From positions 61,692-125,691 of the IMG/VR virus record IMGVR_UViG_3300046169_000120: 64,000 bases of DNA; one strand, written 5' to 3'. Under the pieces are notes generated by a model. The model had not been told where the DNA came from, did not search any database, and saw nothing but the letters and a program-made list of their open reading frames with translations. Source of the stretch: a virus. Shown here piece after piece: positions 8,107-15,647 of this stretch. The position numbers and the translations under genes were made by a program. The first letter of the stretch is position 1, and every line of letters starts with the position of its first letter.

Positions 8107-9210
8107 TCAATTGACGTTGGTTGAGTTTTTTGAACTTGTTTGATAATTACCTAAGAAAGTTGCATTGTCGGCTATCGTTCCCGAAGGTGACGCTGCGGAT
8201 GTAAAATACCAAGTATTGTTTGAACTCTTGAAGATCGCTGCTCGAAACGGAGAAGTAACACAAAAGTTACCATGAATGCTTGAAATACTCAAATTTTCTG
8301 CAGTGGTACGAGTATCACCTATGAAAGTTGCATTGTCGGCTATCGTTCCAGTAGTTGACGCTGAGGATGTAAAATACCAAGTATTGTTGGAACTTTTGAA
8401 TACCGCTGCTCGCATAGTCGAAGCAACACAAAAGTCGCCATTAGAAGCTGACAGTATACTCAACTCATCTGATAAATAAAGATTACCAATGAAAGTTGCC
8501 TGGTCGACCATCACTCCCGAACTTGTCCTTGCGGATGTAAAATACCAAGTATTGGTAGAACTTTTGAATACCGCTGCTCGATACCTAGAAGCAACACAAA
8601 AGTCGCCACTAACGTTTGTTGCAATATTCGAGTTGTTTGCACTTGTGTGCGAATTACCCAAGAAAGTCGCCTGATCGGCTATCGTTCCAGTAGTTGACGC
8701 TGAGGATGTAAAATACCAAGTATTGTTGGAACTTTTGAATACCGCTGCTCGCATAGTCGAAGTAACACAAAAGTCTCCATTAGAACTCAGCATGCTCAAC
8801 TCATCTGATAAATAAAGATTACCAATGAAAGTTGCCTGGTCGACCATCACTCCCGAACTTGTCCTTGCGGATGTAAAATACCAAGTATTGCTGGAATTTT
8901 TGAATACCGCTGCTCGATACCTAGAAGCAACACCAAAGTTGCCATCAGTATTTCCAGTACTGCCACTACTACCACTACCACCAGAAGTGTTTGATGTGTT
9001 ACTAGCTTGAACCCACGCATTTGTTGGAGATCCTAGATAAATATAAATTTCAGCAAGAGTTGTGTCAAACCATAAATCTCCCTCGCCTGGATTGCTTGGT
9101 GGAAACTGCGAAACATCAACGGTTGCTCCGCTCAAAATTAGTTCATTTATTTTGTTTCGGATTTCATTAACGCCGACTTGTTGTTGGTCGCCTGGAAGTT
9201 GGTTTACCAT
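8107..9210 (-). CDS. Repeat-rich tail fibre with five 55-residue modules
   Basis: 367 aa. The N-terminal part has NPGEGDLWFDTTLAEIYIYL and WVQAS, a motif seen in many phage fibres. After a Gly/Ser linker come five tandem modules of about 52-57 residues, each containing RAAVFKSSNNTWYFTS and D-x-ATF-x-GN. Modules alternate between two subtypes (ARTSSGVMVD and SASTTGTIAD). The alternation suggests duplication of a two-module block. The late-type GTGTA element is 9 nt upstream. Likely receptor-binding, with copy number able to change by recombination. Confidence 0.7.
   Translation of the reverse strand: MVNQLPGDQQQVGVNEIRNKINELILSGATVDVSQFPPSNPGEGDLWFDTTLAEIYIYLGSPTNAWVQASNTSNTSGGSGSSGSTGNTDGNFGVASRYRAAVFKNSSNTWYFTSARTSSGVMVDQATFIGNLYLSDELSMLSSNGDFCVTSTMRAAVFKSSNNTWYFTSSASTTGTIADQATFLGNSHTSANNSNIATNVSGDFCVASRYRAAVFKSSTNTWYFTSARTSSGVMVDQATFIGNLYLSDELSILSASNGDFCVASTMRAAVFKSSNNTWYFTSSASTTGTIADNATFIGDTRTTAENLSISSIHGNFCVTSPFRAAIFKSSNNTWYFTSAASPSGTIADNATFLGNYQTSSKNSTNVN
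8130..8960 (-). repeat. Tandem repeats encoding fibre modules
   Basis: Five imperfect copies of about 165 bp, easily seen from repeated ccaagtattg and gccattagaa-type segments on the + strand. Copies 1/3 and 2/4 (from the N-terminus) are the most alike, showing an alternating higher-order repeat. Confidence 0.8.
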
Positions 9211-9224
9211 AATGTTTATTACAC
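9211..9224 (-). promoter_or_regulatory. Late-type GTGTA promoter motif
   Basis: On the minus strand GTGTA at 9224-9220 is followed by 9 bases and the ATG at 9210. It lies inside the 16-nt gap between phoH and the fibre gene. Confidence 0.6.
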
Positions 9225-9225
9225 T

Positions 9226-9957
9226 TTATTTTTTCTTGCTTATTTTTTCAATTACAAATTTTAATATTTTGCTTCTTAGTATGTCTTCTGCTCCAAAATG
9301 AAATGTATGTATGCCGCGAGCTTGACTTTCTTGGTCATTGAAGATAGAATACATGTCAGCAAATCCACTTTTGCCGTTGATGTCGCTTTGCATCGGATCG
9401 CCACAGATGATCAACTTGCTGCCCTCGCCCAAACGAGTCATCAGGGTTGTCAATTCTTTGAAGGTAAAGTTTTGACTTTCATCCGCGATTACGATTTCAT
9501 CACGCCAACTTGCACCGCGAAGATAGTTGATCGGCATGCCTTTTACTATTTCTTTTTCTTTTATTGTGCTGGCTTGACCAGGAATCAATAGCTCGTCCAG
9601 CTTTTCATTCATTGGCATCATGTAAGGATTGATTTTTTCAGCCATTTCTCCAGGAAGCGCGCCGAGGCTCTTCTCGCCGCTCTCTGCGATTGTGCGTACA
9701 TATGTGATGCCGCGCTCATTGTTCATGTTGTAAAGCTGTAGAGCGCCGTATATGGCCACGTACGTCTTGCTTGTGCCCGCGGGGCCACTGATGAATATTA
9801 TTTTACTATCATTATCAAATATGATTTGTAATAATTGTTTTTGTTTTTCAGTGAGTGCAATTTTTTTAAGCTTGATGTTGGTTTTGGTTAATGATTTACG
9901 AATTTTTTCAATTTCCGCTTCATTCACGATTTCTGGTTTTTTCTTGCGTCGAGGCAT
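9226..9957 (-). CDS. phoH: PhoH-like ATPase
   Basis: 243 aa. Walker A is GPAGTSKT (about residues 58-65); Walker B is IVIADESQN (about 155-163), followed by the LMTRLGEGSKLIICGDPMQ segment typical of PhoH. The basic N-terminus (MPRRKKKP) is usual in phage versions. PhoH-family ATPases are widespread in marine phages and act on RNA or in nucleotide stress, but the phage role is unclear. The upstream region carries a GTGTA element 24 nt from the ATG, present twice because of a tandem duplication. Confidence 0.9.
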   Translation of the reverse strand: MPRRKKKPEIVNEAEIEKIRKSLTKTNIKLKKIALTEKQKQLLQIIFDNDSKIIFISGPAGTSKTYVAIYGALQLYNMNNERGITYVRTIAESGEKSLGALPGEMAEKINPYMMPMNEKLDELLIPGQASTIKEKEIVKGMPINYLRGASWRDEIVIADESQNFTFKELTTLMTRLGEGSKLIICGDPMQSDINGKSGFADMYSIFNDQESQARGIHTFHFGAEDILRSKILKFVIEKISKKK

Positions 9958-9968
9958 GATATATATTA

Positions 9969-10220
9969 TTGTAATATATTGTACACTTTTTTTAAGTTTT
10001 TTTTGAGGCGGTTTAAGAGTTAAATAATTATAAATAGGTTATTTTAGAAAGGGCCGCCGATTTTTTTTTGGATCGAGCATATGTAGTAAATTATTTGTAA
10101 TATATTGTACACTTTTTTTAAGTTTTTTTTGAGGCGGTTTAAGAGTTAAATAATTATAAATAGGTTATTTTAGAAAGGGCCGCCGATTTTTTTTTGGATC
10201 GAGCATATGTAGTAAATTAT
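9969..10220 (+). repeat. Perfect 126-bp tandem duplication
   Basis: 9969-10094 is repeated at 10095-10220 with no mismatch that I can find, including 7-, 8- and 9-T homopolymers. Each copy contains, on the minus strand, GTGTACAATATATTACAA, the promoter-like element of phoH, plus ggcggtttaagagttaaat and gggccgccga. It lies at the point where transcription diverges. Confidence 0.9.
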
Positions 10221-10430
10221 ATAATGTGAATTTCATATTGAAAAAAGGCACCCCCCGCCGCTATTGTACAATTCGATCGAAAAATTAATCCATTTAATGG
10301 GTAGGGTCACCATGGGGGAGGGGGTAGCCGTAAAGTTTTTTTACTTTTTTTCTCTTAGGGGTTGACTTTTGTTTGTCTCATGTCATACTCTTCATCATAG
10401 ACAATAACAAATAATAACACACAAAATATC
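10221..10430. other. Intergenic divergence region, no gene
   Basis: Holds a short C-rich tract (ggcaccccccgcc), a G-rich tract (gggggagggggt) and the early promoter of the next gene. No open frame with coding character was seen on either strand. Confidence 0.6.
10362..10389 (+). promoter_or_regulatory. Early promoter TTGACT-N16-CATACT
   Basis: -35 TTGACT at 10362-10367 and -10 CATACT at 10384-10389, preceded by ATGT. This is the plus-strand member of the TGTCATACT group found mostly on the minus strand at 18-37 kb. The leader to the ATG at 10431 is about 35 nt. Confidence 0.6.
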
Positions 10431-10544
10431 ATGTTCTTAGAAATACTATTCATCATAAACTTCAGCTTCGTATTCTTTCTTGCTTACAAATGCATGACAT
10501 CAAAGAGCATTGATCTTTTTGAGGATGTATCGAAAAAAAACTAA
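10431..10544 (+). CDS. 37-aa membrane peptide
   Basis: MFLEILFIINFSFVFFLAY forms one membrane segment, then a short tail ending SIDLFEDVSKKN. The DLFEDV stretch recurs in the 52-aa protein at 12491. The gene follows an early promoter. Function unknown. Confidence 0.5.
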   Translation: MFLEILFIINFSFVFFLAYKCMTSKSIDLFEDVSKKN

Positions 10545-10552
10545 AATAAAGT

Positions 10553-10581
10553 TTGACTTTTACGAAAAAATTCAGTAAATT
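10553..10581 (+). promoter_or_regulatory. Early promoter TTGACT-N17-TAAATT, leaderless
   Basis: -35 at 10553-10558, -10 at 10576-10581, then exactly 6 nt to the ATG at 10588. This fixes a start for the broken gene that follows. Confidence 0.65.
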
Positions 10582-10587
10582 AAGTAC

Positions 10588-10908
10588 ATGATTAAGAATA
10601 AAAGATACGCAGTTTCCTTCGAAGTTTTAACCTATCGCAGACGGAGATCTTCACTCAAACAAACAAGAGTTTACCACCATGACAGGTGAAGTGAATAAAA
10701 AAACAATTGCTTCTCATGCTTGGCATCTCATCAAAGAAGGAACAAAGAAGTTTTTGAACCTGCTTGCGGTTCTGCAATTGATGGCGAGTATGTCACACTT
10801 GAACGCAAGCTTGGCAACATCTTGAACATAAATGAATTGCCTGAGCCAACAGGCGAAATGAATTACGATCACGCTTACGCTGATTGCGAAAAATGGAACT
10901 ATAATTGA
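10588..10908 (+). pseudogene. Frameshifted early gene (three reading frames)
   Basis: The coding signal starts at a well-placed leaderless ATG (MIKNKRYAVSFEVLTYR), continues in a second frame from about 10640 (IADGDLHSNKQEFTTMTGEV through HLIKEGTKKF) and in a third from about 10752 (EPACGSAIDGEYVTLERKL to CEKWNYN at 10908). Joined, these give a plausible protein of about 107 aa. Either the gene is decayed, or there are sequencing errors or recoding. The first codons match those of the 14317 and 14639 genes (ATGATTAAGA). Confidence 0.55.
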
Positions 10909-10909
10909 T

Positions 10910-11135
10910 ATGACAACTGAAATAAATAACTTTCCCGAACTAGATCTTAGCCTCGCACTTAAGCAAGGCAGAAGGAAACCTAAAGTTTCTTGCACAGGCT
11001 GAACTTGCAACCTTCACGCAAGGCGAGTCAGTACTTGAAGCATTGCACGCAGTACAACAAGCACGCAAGCATTGGGCAGAAGTAATAACAAAACAAAAAG
11101 AAGAAGGCGCGAAAAGGTTTGACTTACTACGCTAA
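10910..11135 (+). pseudogene. Second frameshifted small gene
   Basis: Starts at the ATG overlapping the region just after the previous stop (MTTEINNFPELDLSLALKQG), shifts frame near 10965-10975, then continues EGNLKFLAQAELATFTQGES to FDLLR, stop at 11133-11135. The joined product would be about 74 aa, helical and soluble. It shares the frameshift habit of its neighbour. Confidence 0.5.
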
Positions 11136-11155
11136 ACCTTTAGACTAAATACATC

Positions 11156-11455
11156 ATGAGAAAAGTAACACAACAAATTAAACAAGCATTCGAACAACGC
11201 CAAGCCAAGTCGGTTGGCAACACCATGACAGACGGCAACGCTGTTTGGTTGCATGGCAATAAGATAGTGCAACGCACTGAGGACGGGCTTGTGCTTGGTA
11301 GCCTCGCAGGTTGGAACACGCCAACCACGAGAGAAAGAGTCAATGGAATAACAGGATTGGGCTTTCATCAGAAGAACTTCGAACCTATGCTAAACGGCAA
11401 CATAGTTGACCCATCCGATTGGTTCGCAGTCGAGCAAGGTCCCGCGTTCGGGTAA
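11156..11455 (+). CDS. Conserved phage small protein
   Basis: 99 aa: MRKVTQQIKQAFEQRQAKSV then TDGNAVWLHGNKIVQR, and a C-terminal NGITGLGFHQKNF. This pattern is familiar from small hypothetical proteins of many phages and plasmids, with no known activity. No membrane segment. Followed by repeat copy A. Confidence 0.65.
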   Translation: MRKVTQQIKQAFEQRQAKSVGNTMTDGNAVWLHGNKIVQRTEDGLVLGSLAGWNTPTTRERVNGITGLGFHQKNFEPMLNGNIVDPSDWFAVEQGPAFG

Positions 11456-11473
11456 TGGCGTAAAGCCCTAAGC

Positions 11474-11541
11474 ATCAACAACTTAGGGTAAACCGCCTAC
11501 GAGAGTTTTGCGTAACTCGTTGGTATACAACAACTTACAAC
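11474..11541 (+). repeat. Intergenic palindromic repeat, copy A
   Basis: Contains CAACAACTTAGGG, central TTTTGCGTAACTCGTTG and terminal CAACAACTTACAAC. The upstream gccctaag can also pair with cttagggt. Lies 5' of the early promoter at about 11644. Confidence 0.7.
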
Positions 11542-11712
11542 AAACCTAAAATCTTTCTTAAAATAAAACAACTTTTTTTTGCGTGTTTACATAAGTGCAT
11601 GATAATCAATAGTTTATGACACAAAGTTTTTTTGCTATCGGCTTGACTTGGGGGCGTTTTGGTAGTACTTTGTATATATAAGATTAAGTAAGACAATTAA
11701 CCAAAAATCAAA

Positions 11713-11961
11713 ATGAAATTATCACAAAACCAAATAAACTCCCTCTTTTCAATACTTGCCGACGCTGATGAAGGTTGCAACGATCGTGCTTGCGACAACT
11801 TGGCAGAAGCCTTTGGTGGTGAGCTTGGACTTGGTGAAGTACTTTCAGTTCCTTCTGAGTTGTCATCCGAACAAGTTGTTTCTGAGATACAAGATCCTCA
11901 GTTATGGTGGGAATCGGGTTGCGTCGAAGCTTGTGAAGAAATACTTGAACTCGTAAGATAA
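11713..11961 (+). CDS. Acidic small early protein
   Basis: 82 aa, strongly acidic, with Cys at positions 22, 26, 70 and 74. It is preceded by TTGACT-N17-TACTTT and a leader of about 45 nt rich in A, with no SD. An acidic DNA-mimic-like composition is noted but no family is assigned. Confidence 0.55.
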   Translation: MKLSQNQINSLFSILADADEGCNDRACDNLAEAFGGELGLGEVLSVPSELSSEQVVSEIQDPQLWWESGCVEACEEILELVR

Positions 11962-11998
11962 AGCTTGTACTTTTAATCTTTAACCCTATAATAAAATT

Positions 11999-12175
11999 AT
12001 GAATAAAATTGAAGTTAGAATAAAAAAATGGTCAACCTATTGGTCTGTCAAGATCTTTGATACAGGAACTGAATATCCTAGAGTTAGAACTGCATCTAGT
12101 CTTGCGTATCTTAATGCAATAATAAAAGATGAAAAGTTAAATTCTCCTCGCTTTAATGTTGTCAATCAGCATTGA
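11999..12175 (+). CDS. 58-aa early protein
   Basis: MNKIEVRIKKWSTYWSVKIF then VRTASSLAYLNAIIKDEKL. Promoter TTGTAC-N16-TATAAT ends 6 nt before the ATG, so the mRNA should be leaderless. It overlaps nothing and is followed by tRNA-Ile. Confidence 0.55.
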   Translation: MNKIEVRIKKWSTYWSVKIFDTGTEYPRVRTASSLAYLNAIIKDEKLNSPRFNVVNQH

Positions 12176-12182
12176 TCCTAGC

Positions 12183-12257
12183 GGGCTAATAGCTCAGCGG
12201 TAGAGCACCGCGTTGATAACGCGGCGGTCGGTGGTTCGAATCCACCTTAGCCCACCA
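12183..12257 (+). tRNA. tRNA-Ile (GAT), CCA encoded
   Basis: Acceptor GGGCTAA pairs with TTAGCCC, D-stem GCTC/GAGC, anticodon stem CCGCG/CGCGG with loop TTGATAA, T-arm GGTGG-TTCGAAT-CCACC, discriminator A, then CCA. Confidence 0.95.
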
Positions 12258-12289
12258 CTTTAAAAAGATTGCATAAGTTGTTGCATACC

Positions 12290-12354
12290 AGCAACTTGCG
12301 CAAAAAATCCTAGGGCCGGTTTGCGTAAGTCGTTGACAGTCAACGCTTTACAAC
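12290..12354 (+). repeat. Intergenic palindromic repeat, copy B
   Basis: GCAACTTGCGCAAAAAAT, CCTAGGG centre, TTTGCGTAAGTCGTTG, then CAACGCTTTACAAC. Lies between tRNA-Ile and the 12456 promoter. Confidence 0.65.
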
Positions 12355-12455
12355 AAAACAAATTATAATCGCAAATAAATTAAAGTTTTTTTCGCGGCTT
12401 TATGTAAGTGTTTGATTGATAGTTGTTTATGATAGTGAGATAATTGCAAATAAGT

Positions 12456-12484
12456 TTGACTTTGGCTAAAAAATAAACGATAGT
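12456..12484 (+). promoter_or_regulatory. Early promoter TTGACT-N17-GATAGT, leaderless
   Basis: -35 at 12456-12461, -10 at 12479-12484, then 6 nt to the ATG at 12491. Confidence 0.6.
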
Positions 12485-12490
12485 AATAGT

Positions 12491-12649
12491 ATGACAGAAG
12501 AACTAGAAGAATTCATGACAGAAGAACTCGGCATCATTGATCGCCTCGGAACTGATCCTCTCGAAGGATTAGACCTTTTTGAGGATGTTGGCGGTAACAT
12601 TTGGACTCTTGACCAAGTGCTAAAAGAGTTTAACGATAGCAAAAAATAA
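12491..12649 (+). CDS. 52-aa acidic early protein
   Basis: MTEELEEFMTEELGIIDRL then GLDLFEDVGGNIWTLDQVL. Predicted helical and acidic. The DLFEDV motif is shared with the 10431 peptide, suggesting a common short linear motif or a domain exchange. Confidence 0.55.
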   Translation: MTEELEEFMTEELGIIDRLGTDPLEGLDLFEDVGGNIWTLDQVLKEFNDSKK

Positions 12650-12696
12650 TTCGCTTTTTTCTTGCGTAAAATTAGGTTTAGTAGTAGTTTAGTAGT

Positions 12697-12867
12697 ATGG
12701 AAACAAGATTAGAAAAGATCACAAGAATAATGAGTAAAGCTCGCCAACAAAAACGCCAAGTGTGGATTCTCGATGCACTCATCGCCATTTGGGATGCCGA
12801 AGCACTAAAAGGTTTCTGCGAGCAAGAAGATTACGACTACGGCTTTCATGCACAATTTGATCAATAA
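12697..12867 (+). CDS. 56-aa early protein, paralogue of 13170
   Basis: LEKITRIMSKARQQKRQVWI then IWDAEALKGFCEQED. The paralogue at 13170 shares QKIT.TMSKAR and IWDAEA. TTGCGT-N17-TAGTTT ends 6 nt before the ATG. Confidence 0.6.
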   Translation: METRLEKITRIMSKARQQKRQVWILDALIAIWDAEALKGFCEQEDYDYGFHAQFDQ

Positions 12868-12868
12868 G

Positions 12869-13024
12869 ATGATAAATGTATACAAAAACCCTAACTTTGA
12901 CAATTGGTACAATGTTGTACTAAACGGCAAAATAATTGACAATGCCCGCCACTATGCCAAGGCAATGGAATTGGCTAAGAAAATAAGCGTAAAACGTAAA
13001 GTTCCAATACTTTCCTCTAAATAG
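12869..13024 (+). CDS. 51-aa early protein
   Basis: MINVYKNPNFDNWYNVVLNG then ARHYAKAMELAKKISVKRK. Starts 1 nt after the previous stop (TAAGATG). Basic C-terminal helix; no family recognised. Confidence 0.5.
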   Translation: MINVYKNPNFDNWYNVVLNGKIIDNARHYAKAMELAKKISVKRKVPILSSK

Positions 13025-13029
13025 CTGAA

Positions 13030-13098
13030 CATCAACGACTTAGGGCAAACGGCCCAAGCGAGTTTTGCGTAACTCGTTAAATAACAACGCTTTACAAC
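13030..13098 (+). repeat. Intergenic palindromic repeat, copy C
   Basis: ATCAACGACTTAGGGC, centre GGCCCAAGCGAG, TTTTGCGTAACTCGTT and CAACGCTTTACAAC; directly before the 13135 promoter. Confidence 0.7.
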
Positions 13099-13134
13099 AA
13101 AGTGAAAATAATTTCACTTTTTTTTGCGTTAGGC

Positions 13135-13163
13135 TTGACACGATCCCGTTTTGGGTATAGGTT
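13135..13163 (+). promoter_or_regulatory. Early promoter TTGACA-N17-TAGGTT, leaderless
   Basis: -35 at 13135-13140, -10 TAGGTT at 13158-13163, 6 nt to the ATG at 13170. The same -10 and spacing are used at 14282. Confidence 0.7.
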
Positions 13164-13169
13164 ATACTT

Positions 13170-13313
13170 ATGAACGACAAACAAGAAAGACTACAAAAAA
13201 TCACCGCAACAATGAGTAAAGCTCGCCTCGAAAATCGTCAACATTGGATCTTACTTTTACTGTCAGAAATTTGGGATGCCGAAGCAATAAGAATTTGCAA
13301 AAATAATGCTTGA
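13170..13313 (+). CDS. 47-aa early protein, paralogue of 12697
   Basis: MNDKQERLQKITATMSKARL then WILLLLSEIWDAEAIRICK. The paralogous pair diverges in the middle but keeps the MSKAR and IWDAEA segments. Confidence 0.6.
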   Translation: MNDKQERLQKITATMSKARLENRQHWILLLLSEIWDAEAIRICKNNA

Positions 13314-13371
13314 CTTTTAATCACACTAATATATTCTTAAAATTATAAATTACTAAAACAAAGGACACAAA

Positions 13372-13986
13372 ATGAAAATTGCACAAAACAGAATGAACGA
13401 AATCGCTAAATACTCAAGAAATTTAAATGCTCATAATAAAGGTGGACATGGCAAGTTTTTGGAAATGTTTCTTGCAGATCACTACAACTTCCCTCAATAC
13501 GATCAATATAAATCAAAAGTAGACTTTCCAAAAGAAATAGTAGAGCAAGGAAATGTACCCTCTGAATGGGTAGCGGATTGGGAAGTAAAATACTACAACA
13601 TCAAATCCTCCGTGATAATCCTTGGTGATCTCGAAAGAAAAATGAAATGCTTAAAAAATGGACTTGTCATTGTAATTGGCTTTTATGATGGAACACCCGA
13701 TAATCTTGTTGATATAAAATTCATTAAAGTTAAAGCTGACACATCTTTACTGAAAAACTACAATACTTGGAAAGAAGTTTCCCGCTTTGTTAAAAACAGG
13801 AATAATTCGATTGAGTCGACTCGTGAAAAAGTAAAGCAAGTAAACTCAAACACTCGAAGTGAATTCTTTGTCAACAATCTCTCTCGCAAGTCAAGGTGGA
13901 GCAACTCGCAAGGAAAAATGCTTGGTGAAGCTCGTCAAGTTGCACTCTGTATCTCGACAAAAAATTTAAAAAGCCTCTCAATTTAA
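13372..13986 (+). CDS. Early protein, possible nuclease-like fold
   Basis: 204 aa. An N-terminal GGHGKFLEMFLADHYNFP is followed by ADWEVKYYNIKSSVIILGD, where E-x-K after an Asp recalls a PD-(D/E)xK core, then strand VIVIGFYDG. The C-terminus is basic with Ser/Arg. The nuclease call is weak. Promoter TTGACT-N17-TATTCT with a leader of about 35 nt ending AAAGGACACAAA. Confidence 0.5.
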   Translation: MKIAQNRMNEIAKYSRNLNAHNKGGHGKFLEMFLADHYNFPQYDQYKSKVDFPKEIVEQGNVPSEWVADWEVKYYNIKSSVIILGDLERKMKCLKNGLVIVIGFYDGTPDNLVDIKFIKVKADTSLLKNYNTWKEVSRFVKNRNNSIESTREKVKQVNSNTRSEFFVNNLSRKSRWSNSQGKMLGEARQVALCISTKNLKSLSI

Positions 13987-14021
13987 GCTTTACAAACATC
14001 AAGAAATACTTAATAATAATT

Positions 14022-14183
14022 ATGAAAACATGGACAAAAGATCAAGTGCTAGAATTCTTCGACTCTCATTGGGAAACAACTATGGCAGAAATATCTCTGC
14101 TCTCGGGTTGGTCAACCTCAGATTTAAAATCGGTTCTCATGGAATGGGTAAGTCATGAATTGAGTCCCGACCTAAACCCTTAA
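14022..14183 (+). CDS. 53-aa early protein
   Basis: MKTWTKDQVLEFFDSHWETT then LSGWSTSDLKSVLMEWV; two short helices. TTTACA and TAATAA-like boxes place the transcription start near the ATG. Confidence 0.5.
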   Translation: MKTWTKDQVLEFFDSHWETTMAEISLLSGWSTSDLKSVLMEWVSHELSPDLNP

Positions 14184-14184
14184 A

Positions 14185-14252
14185 CATCAACAACTTAGGG
14201 CAAACAGCCCAGGCGCGTTTTGCGCAACTCGTTGGTATACAGCGACTTACAA
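14185..14252 (+). repeat. Intergenic palindromic repeat, copy D
   Basis: ATCAACAACTTAGGGC, AGCCCAGGCGCG, TTTTGCGCAACTCGTTG and GCGACTTACAAC; lies directly after a stop codon and before the 14282 promoter. Confidence 0.7.
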
Positions 14253-14281
14253 CAAAAACTTAAAATAATTGCAAAAAAAAA

Positions 14282-14310
14282 TTGACAAAGTTAGTTTTCT
14301 TTGATAGGTT
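14282..14310 (+). promoter_or_regulatory. Early promoter TTGACA-N17-TAGGTT, leaderless
   Basis: -35 at 14282-14287, -10 at 14305-14310, 6 nt to the ATG at 14317. Confidence 0.7.
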
Positions 14311-14316
14311 GTTTAT

Positions 14317-14592
14317 ATGATTAAGAATAAAACATTCACTGCAAACATTAATGTCTGTTCTATTGATAGCAAGGAAAAACTTCCTTTATGGAACACAAAC
14401 ACAAATTCCTTTGTTGATACACACACGACAAACAACATTCTTTCTGTTGAAGCTGAAGACAAGCACGAAGCTAGACGCAAGTTTTTTGCTATGGTTCGAA
14501 AGTTGCAAACAAAAGTTCAACTTCAAAGGGGAATGTTTCCAAAAGAAGGAGACCAAGCCGTTTTTTACATTAACCAAATATGGGAAAAATAA
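14317..14592 (+). CDS. 91-aa early protein
   Basis: MIKNKTFTANINVCSIDSKE, then a central VEAEDKHEARRKFFAMVRKL and VFYINQIWEK at the end. The pattern of an N-terminal strand pair followed by an A/E-rich helix is common in small phage early proteins. Function unknown. Confidence 0.6.
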   Translation: MIKNKTFTANINVCSIDSKEKLPLWNTNTNSFVDTHTTNNILSVEAEDKHEARRKFFAMVRKLQTKVQLQRGMFPKEGDQAVFYINQIWEK

Positions 14593-14638
14593 TTCACTTT
14601 TTTCTTGCGTTAAACTAAAAATAGGATTAAATTAAGAT

Positions 14639-14806
14639 ATGATTAAGATTAAAGATGTAGTAGTAGATTACAAACGCAGAATCCTCCAAGTTGAGGGTTT
14701 CCAAAAAGATGGAGCTGAAACTTTTGTTTTGGCAAGAATTTATCGCTCGCAAAAGCGTGTTGCCGTTCCTCTTTCATCAGTAAAAAAACACCCATTCTTT
14801 GCATAA
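14639..14806 (+). CDS. 55-aa early protein
   Basis: MIKIKDVVVDYKRRILQVEG then RIYRSQKRVAVPLSSVKKH. Beta-rich and basic. TTGCGT-N17-TAAATT ends 5 nt before the ATG. Confidence 0.55.
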   Translation: MIKIKDVVVDYKRRILQVEGFQKDGAETFVLARIYRSQKRVAVPLSSVKKHPFFA

Positions 14807-14847
14807 AAAAGCTTGCAAAGCTTAACCTTTTACCTTACTCTCTCATT

Positions 14848-15009
14848 ATGGACAAAGAACAACAACTAAAAGAACTAATTGAAATTCATACGCCAATCGC
14901 AGATGCGGGAGTCGCAAGTGCAAAAATTCTTGTAATAAATGCACAAATTGAGCTTGACGAAATACAAGAAATTCGTCAGAATCAAATGACATTAACCTTG
15001 ACAAACTAA
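14848..15009 (+). CDS. 53-aa helical early protein
   Basis: MDKEQQLKELIEIHTPIADA then ILVINAQIELDEIQEIRQNQ, likely coiled coil. TTGCAA-N17-TACTCT ends 6 nt before the ATG. Its last codons contain the -35 (TTGACA) of the next gene. Confidence 0.55.
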   Translation: MDKEQQLKELIEIHTPIADAGVASAKILVINAQIELDEIQEIRQNQMTLTLTN

Positions 15010-15032
15010 ACAAAATAAACATAATTAACAAC

Positions 15033-15332
15033 ATGACTGAATCACAAAGACTAGAAATCATTCGTCAAATGGCGAGCAACAATAACGCTACAGAAATCTC
15101 TCCTGTTTTCAAATCGTTCGTGGAAGATCTTCGAGCAGACATTCTTGCAGAAGAATTGATTGTTGAACATGGCTTGCTCAAAGCAACCGACAGAGATGTT
15201 GAGGACGAAGTCTCACACCTTGCAAGTAAAGAAGATCGTTCGGACGAAGAAGATGACTTCGACAATGACGAAAATCTTCATGACATGGAAGCGGTCAGTC
15301 CAACCATGAAAGCAATCTTCGAGCAAGATTAA
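15033..15332 (+). CDS. Acidic 99-aa early protein
   Basis: MTESQRLEIIRQMASNNNAT, then a strongly acidic tail with EDRSDEEDDFDNDEN. The promoter TTGACA-N17-ATAATT lies inside the end of the previous gene and ends 6 nt before this ATG. The acid-rich tail may mimic nucleic acid. Confidence 0.55.
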   Translation: MTESQRLEIIRQMASNNNATEISPVFKSFVEDLRADILAEELIVEHGLLKATDRDVEDEVSHLASKEDRSDEEDDFDNDENLHDMEAVSPTMKAIFEQD

Positions 15333-15369
15333 GCTTTACTTTTCAACCAAAAATTGCTAAAATAGTATC

Positions 15370-15561
15370 ATGCAAATAAAAAGTAAAATACAAGTTCTCG
15401 CAGAAAATCTGCGAAAAGTAACTCAACAAAAGTTTGTGGCGATTCGCAAGGGTGATCACGAACAAGCACATAATCTGCACGGAATGCAAATAGAGCTTGA
15501 CTTACAACTTCATCTGCTTGAGTCGAAGCTTCAAAAAAATAATCCTTGCCTTGTTTGTTAG
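15370..15561 (+). CDS. 63-aa helical early protein
   Basis: IQVLAENLRKVTQQKFVAIR then ELDLQLHLLESKLQ, probably coiled coil; ends with two Cys. Promoter TTTACT-N17-TAAAAT ends 6 nt before the ATG. Its stop overlaps the GTG of the next micro-gene. Confidence 0.55.
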   Translation: MQIKSKIQVLAENLRKVTQQKFVAIRKGDHEQAHNLHGMQIELDLQLHLLESKLQKNNPCLVC

Positions 15562-15647
15562 TGGATATCACAACAATTTTAATCATTAGTTCAATAGTTG
15601 GCATCATCCGTATGATTCACGACCACTTCGGAAGCGGGGCGTGGTAG
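15561..15647 (+). CDS. 28-aa single-pass micro-membrane protein
   Basis: GTG start overlapping the previous stop (TAGTG). MDITTILIISSIVGIIRMI is one membrane helix. A paralogue on the opposite strand at 22039-22116 differs at few positions (MDVTTILIVSSIVGVIRMI), which supports both as real genes. Confidence 0.6.
   Translation: MDITTILIISSIVGIIRMIHDHFGSGAW

Noticed and set aside
10720-10908. Independent 62-aa gene starting at 10720
   Set aside because: Its first codons are in a frame that fits the upstream gene only after a shift, and it lacks promoter or coupled start; better seen as the last part of a frameshifted gene.
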